DNA from: TH-plancto1 sp043777375
GTDB taxonomy: Bacteria > Planctomycetota > Planctomycetia > Planctomycetales > Planctomycetaceae
Assembly: GCA_043777375.1 (NCBI GenBank)
Contig: JAYWHX010000185.1
Coordinates: forward strand, 21,271-85,270
Length of the DNA stretch: 64,000 bases
Direction: 5' to 3'
In this document: one piece after another, positions 1-9,615 of the stretch
How positions within the stretch are numbered: the stretch's first letter is position 1
Layout of the letters: each line of letters opens with the position of its first letter
The notes under the pieces: model-generated
What the model was told of the DNA's origin: nothing
Database searches by the model: none
What the model saw: the letters and a program-made list of their open reading frames with translations, nothing else
Program-made: the position numbers and the translations under genes

Positions 1-2
1 AA

Positions 3-866
3 GTCGCCGCTCTGAAAAGCCTGGTGAACGTTTTGGATTTGGGCGAAAAGTCCTTTGGAGTTCGCGGAGAGGACGGCGAGCCCGCTCGCGTGAGTGATAC
101 TCTCGTCCAGCCGGACCCGGTCGATCTGTCTTTCTACAAGGCCATCGTGGATCTCGAAAAGCGGGCCAACGCACTGACCTATTCGCAGCGTCTGACCTCA
201 CTTCTCAAAGCGGACCCGGATCGTGTGGGAGTCGAGTGGCGGAGCACACCCAAGCCTGAACTGGTCATGGGCACAGCAACGGTCGACTCCGAGGCGGACC
301 ACAACGTTCGTTATGGCGAGATCCAAGTCTACAAGGATCTGATTCAGGAATACGAGACCGCGCTCGCCAAGGCCCAGGTCGACTACCAGCTCGACCACGC
401 GGAACGTATTGGCAAGAAGCTCGCCTCGAAGCGAACCGAAGTGGTCGGCCCGGTGAAGGCCCTCGATGCTCAGCTGCAAGAGTCCGCGAAAAAGTTACTG
501 AAGCCGAATCAGTACGCGCTGGGGGCGATCCCGCCCGAGAACACTCCCGCTCGAAGGGCGAGCGATCAAGCGATGTGGGCTCTGCTGATATTCGGCACGC
601 TCTTGATGATTGGACTGGCGACTCGCCCAGCTGCAATTGGTGCGGCGGTATTGCTGATGAGTTTCTATCTGGTCGTACCACCGTGGCCGGGTGTCATTCA
701 GCCCCCGGGACCGGAACACTCGTTGTTTATCAATAAGAATACGATCGAGGCAGTCGCTCTGTTGGCGATTGCGGCATTGCCGACTGGTTCTTGGTTTGGC
801 CTTGATGGGATCATTCGCAAGCTGTTCAAACGCAGCGACCCCGCTGTGCCTGCTGGTCGAAAATAG
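3..866 (+). CDS. DoxX-like membrane protein, 5' end cut off by the window
   Basis: The frame is open from base 3, so the true start lies outside the window; the GTG at 24 is probably internal. The first 180 visible residues are soluble and charged, with a likely helical stretch (about residues 95-155). Then come membrane segments around residues 185-225 and 240-260. The GLATRPAAIGAAVLL stretch resembles the core of DoxX/DoxD-type proteins, the small membrane subunits of quinone-linked oxidoreductases. Visible length is 287 residues. The DoxX assignment rests on this C-terminal part only. The gene points the same way as the next two, with 52 bases between it and the first. Confidence 0.6.
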   Translation, partial: VAALKSLVNVLDLGEKSFGVRGEDGEPARVSDTLVQPDPVDLSFYKAIVDLEKRANALTYSQRLTSLLKADPDRVGVEWRSTPKPELVMGTATVDSEADHNVRYGEIQVYKDLIQEYETALAKAQVDYQLDHAERIGKKLASKRTEVVGPVKALDAQLQESAKKLLKPNQYALGAIPPENTPARRASDQAMWALLIFGTLLMIGLATRPAAIGAAVLLMSFYLVVPPWPGVIQPPGPEHSLFINKNTIEAVALLAIAALPTGSWFGLDGIIRKLFKRSDPAVPAGRK

Positions 867-918
867 AGGATTGTTCGCCTCCCTTGCTCTTCGCCCCTAG
901 ACGCCAGAGTTCATTGCC

Positions 919-1245
919 ATGCCACTCTACGAGATCGAAACGAACGGGCACATCATGATCGGCTGGGCCGACTCGTTAGAGGCCGCTCGCGGACTGGCCA
1001 CGGAGTATTACCCGGAAGACGAAGTCGTGCGGATCAGCAAACGTCCCCGCGATCTGTGGGTCATTTCGAAGCGGTTACTTGGTTTGGAAACAAGCGACTC
1101 GTCTCCCTGTGATATTGCTCGCGAGTGCCTGGACCTCGCCAAGGGGGACAAGCTGCGGGCGATCCAGCTCTACTGTGAAAAGGCAGGAGTGGATTTGCAG
1201 GAAGCACAGAAGGCGATTGAGACGAACATGTCACTGGGGTGGTGA
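919..1245 (+). CDS. Small conserved-type protein with an L7/L12-like C-terminal segment
   Basis: A 108-residue soluble protein that I do not recognise by name. Residues 1-55 contain a short beta-rich segment (MPLYEIETNGHIMIGW). Residues 75-103 (KLRAIQLYCEKAGVDLQEAQ) resemble the helical pattern of the ribosomal L7/L12 C-terminal fold, a module found in many small regulatory-type proteins. The ATG has no clear Shine-Dalgarno sequence. The gene sits between a DoxX-like gene and a polytopic membrane protein gene, and its end touches the next gene, so co-transcription is likely. Its function is unknown. Confidence 0.55.
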   Translation: MPLYEIETNGHIMIGWADSLEAARGLATEYYPEDEVVRISKRPRDLWVISKRLLGLETSDSSPCDIARECLDLAKGDKLRAIQLYCEKAGVDLQEAQKAIETNMSLGW

Positions 1246-1268
1246 GGGACTCTTGGAGAGGGCCATCC

Positions 1269-2882
1269 GTGAAACTCGACCCACAGCTTTCGCCGGTTAG
1301 TACAAGTCGCACTGAGCATTCGCTCGTCGACCAGCTGATCACAGTTGCGGTCCTGGCGTCGCTCTTCTTCATGTTTTCTCTCGCCCGATCTCCGATCCCC
1401 GGCGTCAATGAATCGCACTATCTCTGCAAGGCTCGGCATTACTGGGAACCAATCTGGTGCCGTGGCGACCTATTCCTTGAATCGGCGAACCCTCACGCGG
1501 TTTTCTATGCCGCGTTCGGATGGTTGACCACGAAATTCTCGCTGGCTCAGACAGCGACGATCGTTCGAGGAGGCCAATCGCTGCTGCTGGCATTGGGGTG
1601 GATTGCACTGGGAGTCCGCTGTCTCGGAGACACTCGCCGCGCCCTGATTGCAGCTGCTTTGTTTTTGCTGCTGCAATCGACGGGAACTTTGTCTGGGGAA
1701 TGGCTGGTCGGAGGGGCTGAATCCAAAGTCTGGGCGTACGGCTTTTTGCTGCTCGCTGCAGCGTGGGGGCTCGATCGTCACTGGGTGAAGTGTGCCGTCG
1801 CCGGGGGACTCGCTGTCAGCATGCATCCTGTGATTGGGTGCTGGGGAGTCGTGATCGCAGCGCTGGGTTGGGGGCTGAGCGTCGTCTTTCGCCCCGCGAA
1901 AGAGCGCCCTTTCGCGGAGCGAAAAGCGACATTCCCGTCTCTCGCTACGATTGCGATCTCGGTCGTAGTGTTCGCTATGACATCGCTCCCCGGCTTGATC
2001 CCGGCGGTCCAGTCGCTGAAAGCTCCCAGCCCGCAAGTCGCCAGTGAGGGCGACTATCTTCAGGTTGCCGTGCGGCTCCCGCATCATCTCGACCCCCTGA
2101 CTTTTTCCGTGCGGGCTTGGCGAGACTATGGACTACTCTTGCTGGTGCTGGTGTTAATCCGATCTCGAATCACGCAGCGGACTCTCGCGCTGACAAGACA
2201 GGAATATTGGCTGCTCGCCGCTCTGCTGATCGCTGCCGGGGGAGTCCTCGCGGCTTGGGGACCGCGCCCCCTTAAAGATCTGCCCTGGTGGCAGCTGCGG
2301 GTCAAGGCCCTCAAGCTCTACCCGTTTCGACTGGCTGACATGCTGGTCCCGCTGACTCTCTCGTTCACGGTCGCCGCTGGGCTGTGGCAACTGATCGAGG
2401 AGCGGTTCACCACGCGTCGACGAGCCGCACTCGCATCTGTGGTGGTACTCGCGCTGCTGGTCGCCTTTCGCGTCCCCTCGCTCGATAAGACACTCTCGCA
2501 GCAACCCTCAGCTGTGCAAGCCGACTGGCTGGCTGCGTGTAATTGGATTCGTCAACACACGCCAAAGGAGTCCGTGCTGTATGCGACCAACGACAACTGG
2601 TCACTCCGCTGGTATGCCGAGCGCCCCGAATACTTCCACTTCAAAGACTGCCCACAGGACGCCGCCTCGATCGTCGAATGGAACCGCCGCAACTGGGTCA
2701 TCTACCACTGGAAGAATCGCGTATTTAGCGATGCCAGCGTTTCAGCAGAGGATCTGTCGCAGCTCCACAAGGAGACCGGAATCACCCACATCGTATGTGG
2801 CCGGTTCGGCCCGGTGGAGTTGAAGCCCGTGTTCCTGTCCAATAACGTCTCGGTGTATGAGCTGCCGCGAGATGACCGTTGA
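1269..2882 (+). CDS. Polytopic membrane protein, DUF6798-like
   Basis: A membrane protein of about 537 residues with roughly 10 hydrophobic segments and a soluble C-terminal domain of about 120 residues. The early motif NESHYLCKARHYW, followed by WC.GD.FLESA..H.VFY, matches what I recall of DUF6798 proteins, which look like GT-C-type or mannosyltransferase-like membrane enzymes. The topology (large N-terminal loop, many helices, C-terminal globular part) fits that, but no catalytic residue can be named. I chose the GTG at 1269 because GGAGAGG stands 8 bases before it. An in-frame GTG at 1239, overlapping the preceding stop, is possible but lacks a ribosome site. It converges on the DUF1501 gene. 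Confidence 0.65.
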   Translation: MKLDPQLSPVSTSRTEHSLVDQLITVAVLASLFFMFSLARSPIPGVNESHYLCKARHYWEPIWCRGDLFLESANPHAVFYAAFGWLTTKFSLAQTATIVRGGQSLLLALGWIALGVRCLGDTRRALIAAALFLLLQSTGTLSGEWLVGGAESKVWAYGFLLLAAAWGLDRHWVKCAVAGGLAVSMHPVIGCWGVVIAALGWGLSVVFRPAKERPFAERKATFPSLATIAISVVVFAMTSLPGLIPAVQSLKAPSPQVASEGDYLQVAVRLPHHLDPLTFSVRAWRDYGLLLLVLVLIRSRITQRTLALTRQEYWLLAALLIAAGGVLAAWGPRPLKDLPWWQLRVKALKLYPFRLADMLVPLTLSFTVAAGLWQLIEERFTTRRRAALASVVVLALLVAFRVPSLDKTLSQQPSAVQADWLAACNWIRQHTPKESVLYATNDNWSLRWYAERPEYFHFKDCPQDAASIVEWNRRNWVIYHWKNRVFSDASVSAEDLSQLHKETGITHIVCGRFGPVELKPVFLSNNVSVYELPRDDR

Positions 2883-2915
2883 TTGCCCGCGCCGCGAACA
2901 GCAGTCTGTCGCGAG

Positions 2916-4328
2916 TTACGCAATGATCTCGCTCACCACGCGGCCATGCACATCAGTCAGGCGGAAATCTCGACCCGCAAATTTGTAGGTGAGCTTCAAG
3001 TGGTCGATCCCCAGCAGGTGGAGCATCGTCGCGTGTAGGTCATGCAAATGGACTTTGTTCTCGACGGCGAAGTAGCCGTACTCATCAGTCGCGCCGTAGC
3101 GAATGCCGGGCTTCACGCCTCCGCCCGCCAGCCACATCGTATAGCCTTGCGGGTTGTGGTCGCGACCATTGTCTCCTTGAGCCACCGGGGTGCGACCGAA
3201 CTCTCCACCCCACAGGATAAGTGTGTCTTCCAGCAGTCCGCGAGACTTCAGATCAGTCAGCAGAGCCGCGATGGGCTGATCCACCTCGAGTGCATTCCTG
3301 GCATGATCGACCCGCAGGCCTTCGTGCTGATCCCATTTATAGCTATGGGTACACTGAACGAAGCGGACTCCCTGTTCAATAAACCGGCGGGCCATCAAAC
3401 ATTGCCGCCCAAAGTTTTTTGTCTCTGGCTTGTCCAGTCCGTAAGCTGTCTGCGTCGCCTCAGTTTCGTGGCTGATCTCCTGCAACTCCGGGGCAGCAGT
3501 CTGCAAGCGATACGCCAGTTCGTACGAATTGATCCGCGCTTCCAGCGCCGAGTCCGGGCCTGTCCGCTGAAGTTGCCCTCGGTTCAACATCTGGGCAAAG
3601 TCCAGCTCCTGCCGCTGCAGGCTCCGCTCCAGATGGTCGGCGTTTTCAATGAAGGGGATCTTCGCCTGGTCCGAGCTGATGCCCGCGTTTCCAATCGCGG
3701 TTCCCTGAAAGTCGGCAGGGAGGAACGATGATCCCCACGATGTTGCTCCGCCATGTGTCAGCGTGGGGCAGATCGTGATGAACCCCGGCAGGTTCTGATT
3801 CTCGGTTCCGAGTCCATAAGTGATCCACGCCCCCATACTGGGTCGCACGAAGGTGTCGCTCCCGGTATGCAACTCCAGCAGCGCTGCTCCGTGCCGCGAG
3901 TTCGACCCGTGCATCCCGTTGATGATGCACAGGTCGTCGACATGCTTCGCGACATGCGGGAACAGGTCGCTCACCCAGGCTCCACATTGACCGTGTTGCT
4001 TGAACTCCCAGGGCGACTTCAGCAGGTTCCCCGTCTGCGACGAGAAGACCCGCGGCTTGTTAAACGGCAGCGGCTTCCCGTGGTCCTTGATCAGCTGGGG
4101 TTTGTAATCGAACGTGTCGACCTGCGAGGGACCGCCATGCATGAAGAGAAAAATGACTTGCTTCGTGCGGGCTGGAAAGTGACTCAGCTTCGGAGAGAGC
4201 GGCAGCGCCGTTGCGGAGTTCGCACGGGCTTCTTGCTGGAGAAGAGCTGAGAGTGCCAGTGCCCCGAAGCCACAACCTGAGTGCGTCAGCATCTCGCGGC
4301 GAGTGAGTTTTGGAAAAAAAGTCGTCAT
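2916..4328 (-). CDS. DUF1501 family protein with Tat-like signal
   Basis: A 470-residue DUF1501 protein, a planctomycete-expanded branch of the alkaline phosphatase/sulfatase superfamily. The N-terminus LTRREMLTHSGCGFGALAL looks like a twin-arginine signal, so export as a folded protein is likely. The core begins with VIFLFMHGGPSQVDTFDYK, the typical DUF1501 entry motif. Later landmarks are GGEFGRTP and a C-terminal GIDH segment. The ATG at 4328 is favoured because GGAGG lies 7 bases upstream; the longer frame to 4379 has no such site. The PSCyt1/DUF1549/DUF1553 gene lies 60 bases upstream on the same strand. These two families habitually occur as pairs in planctomycetes. Substrate unknown. 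Confidence 0.9.
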   Translation of the reverse strand: MTTFFPKLTRREMLTHSGCGFGALALSALLQQEARANSATALPLSPKLSHFPARTKQVIFLFMHGGPSQVDTFDYKPQLIKDHGKPLPFNKPRVFSSQTGNLLKSPWEFKQHGQCGAWVSDLFPHVAKHVDDLCIINGMHGSNSRHGAALLELHTGSDTFVRPSMGAWITYGLGTENQNLPGFITICPTLTHGGATSWGSSFLPADFQGTAIGNAGISSDQAKIPFIENADHLERSLQRQELDFAQMLNRGQLQRTGPDSALEARINSYELAYRLQTAAPELQEISHETEATQTAYGLDKPETKNFGRQCLMARRFIEQGVRFVQCTHSYKWDQHEGLRVDHARNALEVDQPIAALLTDLKSRGLLEDTLILWGGEFGRTPVAQGDNGRDHNPQGYTMWLAGGGVKPGIRYGATDEYGYFAVENKVHLHDLHATMLHLLGIDHLKLTYKFAGRDFRLTDVHGRVVSEIIA

Positions 4329-4388
4329 GATTGAGCCTCCATCACCGTCGCAGAAGTCTTGAGAACTCTGTCGTATCATTGCGGCGAT

Positions 4389-7300
4389 TCAGTTCACATA
4401 CAGAAACTCGTTCGTCGACATCATCGCTCGGCAGAAGGCCTTCCATGACATCTCTCGCAGCTGTTCAGGGGCGATGCCCTGGGAGGCCAGCCCTCGCTCG
4501 TACACGGTGATGAACTCGATTGATGAAGTGACTTCGCTGTCTGTCGGTGGACGAGAATAGAACCTTTCGAACGCCTCTGTGATTCGTCCCGCATCATCGC
4601 CCCGCTGAGTGAGTAGTGATTTCGCCAGGGTCGCCGATTCCTTGGCCACCAATTCGCTATTCATCAGGAACAGCGCCTGCGGAGCAACAGTCGTCCGGTC
4701 TCGTTGACCACTCATCGAACTCGGGTCACCGAAATCGAACGCGGTCAGATAGTCATACAACGCGCTTCGCACGATGGGTAGATAGACCGTCCGGCGGGGA
4801 GTGTTGTAGATGTTGACATTGATGTTGGCCGTACTCGTGACGTACTTGCGATTCACGGTCGGGAGCAGGCTCCCACTCATCGTCGTGTCGAGATCCCCGC
4901 CGATGGCCAGCAGCGAATCGCGAATCGCCTCGGCCTCCAGTCTCCTTCGGTTCATACGCCACAACAGGCGATTCTCAGGGTCAATTGCAGCTGCGGATTC
5001 GTTTGCATCGGTACTCTGTTGCCAGACTGCTGAGTTAAGGATCAACCGATGGAGAGACTTGATCGACCAGTCGTTCCGAACGAATTCCATCGCGAGCCAG
5101 TCGAGCAGTTCCGGGTGCGTGGGCAATTCTCCGAGGCGACCAAAGTTGTCGGGCGATCTCACGAGCCCCTCGCCAAAGTGAGCTTGCCACACTCGATTGA
5201 CGAACACCCGTGCGGTCAGTGGGTGAGTGCCTTGTGTCAGCCACTGTGACAGCTCCAGCCGCCCGCTGGTCTCGTTGCCGATCGATGGCTCCTCAGCACT
5301 GGCGAAGATGCGTGGCATCCTCCGGGCGACTTCATCCCCAAGCGAGGTGTGATTCCCTCGCAGATGAATCCGCAGGTTCTGCGGCTTTCCTTCCGTCACC
5401 GACATCGCCTCGGGAAACTGCGACAGCGCTTGTTCGAGGGTGGCCTTCCGTTCGCGAAGTTCCTTCAGTGCTGCGACGACCGATTCCGAGAATCCAGTCT
5501 CGTCCTCGCCTTCTCGTGTAAAGGGACCAGCTCCTCCATTAAAAAGTGTTTGTAATGCGGAGACATCGACAGACTCCGGCTCCGAATAGACCGATTGGTA
5601 GCGCTCGGCGAGATCCGCAAGTGACTCCGGTCTCGGGGCAGCCAGCAGCTTGGCGACAAGTGGTGATTGGTCACTCGTCACCCCCGCGAGGTTTCCCGTC
5701 TGACTCAACTGCCACCACAGAGACAAAGGTCCATCGACGACCTCACGCTGAGACGAAAGAAACTTGATCCATTCTGTGAGTCGGAGCGGTGGCGGCCCTT
5801 GAATTGCAATCGCATCTCCCGAAGTGGGTAGCTGGCCGACTGCCGGAGCAAGGCACAGCTTGTCGAGATGCGGAAACGGTCCCGCATTTTCCAGCCGGAC
5901 CTGATGCGGCCCCGCTGACAGTGAAACCACCGCTTCCACAAACCACTTCTGACTCTCCGGAGTCCAGCTGCCCGTCAACTGGCTGGTCGCGTCGGTCTTG
6001 ATCGGGTGCCCATCGATGATGATGATTGAAGGTCTGGCACTGGCAGCCGCGTATCGCAGATCAAGTTGATACAACCCGCTCTGTACGACCTCAATGTCGT
6101 ACTCAGTGAAGTTCGGCAACTCCCCCTGATTGACCAGAACGCCAATTCTCAGTCCGTAGTTGGTCGTGTCCTTCAGCACATTGCCGCGCACGTAGTTCTC
6201 GGCCTCAATGCGAATGGTCTCTGGTGCGGAATGACGTTGCTCGTCTTCCGCAATCGGCTTCGCCTGTTTCAATGAATCCTCAATTCGTAACTGCTGATCG
6301 GCAGCCAGCAGGGCAGCAGCGATCTGCTTCTTCCCTTCGCTTGTGATGCGGTCGGTCTCTGATTTGACGGATTGCTTGATTTCGGTTTCGATCGCGTCGG
6401 CAGCGGCTCTTTGTCGATCTCGCTGGGCAGTGACTTCGGGCAGAGCCAGTGGACGTTCTTGCCAACGCGCCACCACGCCGAAGTTGTCCATCGTCTTCGT
6501 GCTTTTGAAGATCCCAGCGAGTGCATAATAATCGTGGGCGGAGATCGGATCGAACTTGTGATCGTGACAGCGCGCACATCCCAGCGTCACTCCGAGAACC
6601 GCTTTGCCGAGCGTATCGAGTTGCTCGTCAATGATGTCCATCTCCATCTTGACCGGGTCATCTTCGGCCAGCATCTTCGCACCGAGAGACAAGAAGCCCG
6701 TGGCGACCACACGCCGCAATTGAGTCTCTTCGCTGGCTGATGGAGGCAGCAGATCCCCGGCCAGTTGCTCGCGGAGGAATTCGTCATACGGCAGGTCGGC
6801 GTTGAAGGCGTCGATGACGTAATCGCGATAGCGCCACGCGTTTCCGTAGGCCAGATTCTCGTCGAGCCCGTTTGAGTCGCCATACCGCGCGACATCCAGC
6901 CAGTGCCGCCCCCAGCGTTCGCCGTACTGCGGCGAGGCGAGCAGCCTGTCGATCACGCGCTCGAAAGCTTGTGGGGACTCGTCGGCCAGAAAGGTCCGCA
7001 CTTCCTCGGGAGTCGGCGGGACTCCTACCAGCGCGAGCGTCGCCCGGCGGATCAACGTCCGCTTGTCGGCGATGGGGTTCGGAGTCAGCTGTTGTGACTC
7101 CAGCTTCTGGAGAACAAACCGATCGAGTGGTGTGCGCGCCCAGTCTGTCGCGTCTGTCACATGGGGGATGGCGGCTCGCTGCGGGGGGAGAAACGCCCAG
7201 AAATGTCGCTCTTCATCGGTCGGCATTCTCTCGGCCACGATGGGTCGCTCTGTGACGGTCACCGAATCGGAATTTGGCCAGTTCGCCCCCTCGCGAACCC

Positions 7301-7661
7301 ACTGGGACAAGTCTTCGATCACAGTCTGGGGCAGCTTCCGCGTCGCTGGCATTTGCAGGGTATCGTCGTGGCGAACCGCTTGAATCAGCAAACTCTCGTC
7401 AGGCTTCCCCGGAACGATCGCCGGGCCGCGCTCGCCGCCAGTCAGCAGCGCTGCCAGCGAATCAACATGCAGCCCGCTCTCTTTCGACTCACCCGCGTGA
7501 CACTCGAAACAGTGCTCGATTAAGACCGGGCGGATTTTCTTTTCGAAGAACTCTGTGTTGTCTGCCGCCGTTGAAGTTCCCGGAAGAATCACTCCCGCGA
7601 ACAGTATCAACGCGAGTTCGACGGACTGGCACGTCCGTTGACATCTCTCAAAGGCACTCAT
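4389..7661 (-). CDS. PSCyt1-DUF1549-DUF1553 heme protein with an inserted carbohydrate-binding-like module
   Basis: About 1090 residues with an N-terminal signal peptide. Order of parts: a PSCyt1 cytochrome-like domain with the heme motif CFECH near residue 50; DUF1549 (RWGRHWLDVARYGDSNG, LPYDEFLREQLAGDLLP); a second heme-type motif, CARCHDHKFDPI; an insert opening IRIEAENYVRGN that looks like a CBM6/35-type beta-sandwich; and a DUF1553 C-terminus (RVFVNRVWQAHFGEGLV, TPEFGRLGELPTHPELLDWL-type signature). The family is periplasmic and is thought to be a redox enzyme linked to polysaccharide or sulfated-sugar use. The CBM-like insert supports a glycan substrate, but that is inference. The start at 7661 fits the signal peptide; a TTG at 7700 is the alternative. 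It is co-directional with the DUF1501 gene. Confidence 0.9.
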   Translation of the reverse strand: MSAFERCQRTCQSVELALILFAGVILPGTSTAADNTEFFEKKIRPVLIEHCFECHAGESKESGLHVDSLAALLTGGERGPAIVPGKPDESLLIQAVRHDDTLQMPATRKLPQTVIEDLSQWVREGANWPNSDSVTVTERPIVAERMPTDEERHFWAFLPPQRAAIPHVTDATDWARTPLDRFVLQKLESQQLTPNPIADKRTLIRRATLALVGVPPTPEEVRTFLADESPQAFERVIDRLLASPQYGERWGRHWLDVARYGDSNGLDENLAYGNAWRYRDYVIDAFNADLPYDEFLREQLAGDLLPPSASEETQLRRVVATGFLSLGAKMLAEDDPVKMEMDIIDEQLDTLGKAVLGVTLGCARCHDHKFDPISAHDYYALAGIFKSTKTMDNFGVVARWQERPLALPEVTAQRDRQRAAADAIETEIKQSVKSETDRITSEGKKQIAAALLAADQQLRIEDSLKQAKPIAEDEQRHSAPETIRIEAENYVRGNVLKDTTNYGLRIGVLVNQGELPNFTEYDIEVVQSGLYQLDLRYAAASARPSIIIIDGHPIKTDATSQLTGSWTPESQKWFVEAVVSLSAGPHQVRLENAGPFPHLDKLCLAPAVGQLPTSGDAIAIQGPPPLRLTEWIKFLSSQREVVDGPLSLWWQLSQTGNLAGVTSDQSPLVAKLLAAPRPESLADLAERYQSVYSEPESVDVSALQTLFNGGAGPFTREGEDETGFSESVVAALKELRERKATLEQALSQFPEAMSVTEGKPQNLRIHLRGNHTSLGDEVARRMPRIFASAEEPSIGNETSGRLELSQWLTQGTHPLTARVFVNRVWQAHFGEGLVRSPDNFGRLGELPTHPELLDWLAMEFVRNDWSIKSLHRLILNSAVWQQSTDANESAAAIDPENRLLWRMNRRRLEAEAIRDSLLAIGGDLDTTMSGSLLPTVNRKYVTSTANINVNIYNTPRRTVYLPIVRSALYDYLTAFDFGDPSSMSGQRDRTTVAPQALFLMNSELVAKESATLAKSLLTQRGDDAGRITEAFERFYSRPPTDSEVTSSIEFITVYERGLASQGIAPEQLREMSWKAFCRAMMSTNEFLYVN

Positions 7662-7794
7662 TGTTCGGCGTCGACCATCCACAGATAAAGTTCCTGCCAA
7701 GACTCATCAGATACGCTTGATCTATCCTCCCGACTTACACGGGGTGAGTCAATCACCGTTCGAAGAATTCTGGAGGGCCTGCGGATCGCAACCT

Positions 7795-9027
7795 TCAAAC
7801 CAGTCGCAGCTTCTCTCGCGCGAACTGAATCGCCGACACCAGTTGATCAATGTCTTCGTCATTCGTGTAGATTCCGAAGCTCGCCCGCACAGTGGCGCTG
7901 ACCCCGAGCTTGTCATGCAGTGGCATCGTGCAATGATGACCATGCCGCACAAACACACCCTTGCGATCCAGCAGCTGAGCCAGGTCTTCGGGATGCGCAC
8001 CGGCCACGGTGAAGCTGAGGATGCCTCCCCGCAAGTGAGGTGGAGGACCGTAAATCTTCATGCCGGGAATTTGTAGCAGCGCATCCCAAGCTCGCTGGGT
8101 CAGCCCTTGTTCGTATTCATGAGCAGTCGCCAAGCCGATTTGCTCGACCCACTCGATCGCAGTGCCCAGCGCGATCGCCTGCGCAATCGCGGGTGTTCCT
8201 GCTTCGAACTTGGCGGGCGGTGCGGACCACGTGGAGTGCGTGGCGTAAACGCGGTCGATCATGTGTCCACCACCCAGAAACGGCGGCATCGCTTCAAGGA
8301 GTTCTTTCCGTCCATACAGGATGCCGACCCCACTCGGCCCGTAGATCTTGTGACCGGAGAACGCCAGAAAGTCGATCCCGGACTCACGTACATTCACCGG
8401 CAGGTGAGGGACGCTTTGTGCTCCATCGACAACGATGATCGCACCGACCGCATGCGCGCGAGCTGCCAGCTCGGCGACTGGATTAATGGTCCCCAGCATG
8501 TTTGACATGCCTGTCACTGCAACTAGCTTACAGCGAGGCGTCAGCACTTCGTCCAGCTGCGACAGGTCGAGTTGCCCGTCAGCGGTCAGCGGAATGAACT
8601 TGAGGACCGCTCCCCGTTCCTGAGCCACCATCTGCCACGGGACAAGATTGGCGTGATGCTCCATCTCGTTGAGTAGGATGACATCGTCAACTCCCACGAA
8701 CGCTCTGGCCCATGTCATGGCAACGAGGTTCAGCGACATCGTCGAGCCACTGGTGAAGATGACTTCGTCCGGCGATTCCGCCCCGATGAAGTTCGCCACG
8801 CGGGCGCGTGTTGCCTCCAGTTGTTCGTCAACGATGGCTCCGAATCGGTAGACCCCGCGATACGCATTTGCATAGCAGGTTTCGTAGACCTCGGTCTCCT
8901 TGTCGATCACGTACTGCGGCTTTTGCGCACTGGCTCCGGTATCGAGGTAAGCGAGTCGTACACCCTTCGCCAGGGGGCGAGCGAGGATCGGGAACTGTGA
9001 TCGGATGTGATCGATTGGGAATGGCAT
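7795..9027 (-). CDS. sufS: Cysteine desulfurase SufS
   Basis: A 410-residue PLP enzyme that removes sulfur from cysteine for iron-sulfur cluster assembly. Visible landmarks: the SGHKIYGPSG motif with the PLP lysine at K227, and RHGHHCTMP with the persulfide cysteine at C366. Both are close to positions 226 and 364 of E. coli SufS. The substrate-pocket segment EMEHHANLVPWQ is typical of group II desulfurases (SufS/CsdA). The ATG at 9027 gives the family N-terminus (PFPIDHIRSQFPIL); a TTG at 9066 would add 13 residues. The sufE gene lies just upstream on the same strand, so the two probably form an operon. No other suf genes are in the window. Confidence 0.95.
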   Translation of the reverse strand: MPFPIDHIRSQFPILARPLAKGVRLAYLDTGASAQKPQYVIDKETEVYETCYANAYRGVYRFGAIVDEQLEATRARVANFIGAESPDEVIFTSGSTMSLNLVAMTWARAFVGVDDVILLNEMEHHANLVPWQMVAQERGAVLKFIPLTADGQLDLSQLDEVLTPRCKLVAVTGMSNMLGTINPVAELAARAHAVGAIIVVDGAQSVPHLPVNVRESGIDFLAFSGHKIYGPSGVGILYGRKELLEAMPPFLGGGHMIDRVYATHSTWSAPPAKFEAGTPAIAQAIALGTAIEWVEQIGLATAHEYEQGLTQRAWDALLQIPGMKIYGPPPHLRGGILSFTVAGAHPEDLAQLLDRKGVFVRHGHHCTMPLHDKLGVSATVRASFGIYTNDEDIDQLVSAIQFAREKLRLV

Positions 9028-9098
9028 GTGATGAATCGAGAGAATGTGGACGAGGACTTTGCCCAAGGATTGAACCCCCAGGGGTTTCAGCGGAAGAC

Positions 9099-9530
9099 CT
9101 AATCCGCAGCCACCAGCGACTCGGCTGCGAACTGCCGAATCCGTTGCACCATGCCGCCCAGCCCATTACGCCGAGAGGGACTGAGATACTTGTCGATCTC
9201 TAACCGCTTGAACGCTTCACGCGGGTCGATGTCGAGGATCTCGCGGGCTGTCTTGCCGTTGTACATCAGCGTCAGAATCGTAATTAATCCGCTGACGATC
9301 ATGGCATCGCTGTTGGCCTGAAACCGCACACGAGCTGGTGCACTTGTCCCGGTCGGTTCGCTCCGAGCAACCAGCCACACCTGGCTCTGACACCCGTGGA
9401 CACGCGTCGCATCTGTTTTGTCCGTTGCTGCCATTTCCGGCAACTGGAATCCGAGGTCGATTAAAAAATCGCAGCGCTCTTCCCAGTCCTCGAGTTGATT
9501 GAACTCCGAGTACAGATCATCCAGCGTCAT
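9099..9530 (-). CDS. sufE: Sulfur acceptor protein SufE
   Basis: About 143 residues. SufE takes the persulfide from the SufS cysteine and passes sulfur on to cluster assembly. The acceptor cysteine lies in the motif VHGCQSQVWL at about C47 (C51 in E. coli). The C-terminal landmarks LSPSRRNGLGGMVQRI are the classical SufE signature. I chose the ATG at 9530 (TLDDLYSEFNQLEDWEER); a GTG at 9548 in the same frame would add six residues. It lies 71 bases upstream of sufS and is transcribed with it. Confidence 0.93.
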   Translation of the reverse strand: MTLDDLYSEFNQLEDWEERCDFLIDLGFQLPEMAATDKTDATRVHGCQSQVWLVARSEPTGTSAPARVRFQANSDAMIVSGLITILTLMYNGKTAREILDIDPREAFKRLEIDKYLSPSRRNGLGGMVQRIRQFAAESLVAAD

Positions 9531-9615
9531 CTCAGCCAAGGTCAGCACGGGACAGCGGTCCTACAGGGAGAACGAGTGGGGGCGCGATGGTCGTCGCGAC
9601 CCGTATCACCATATT

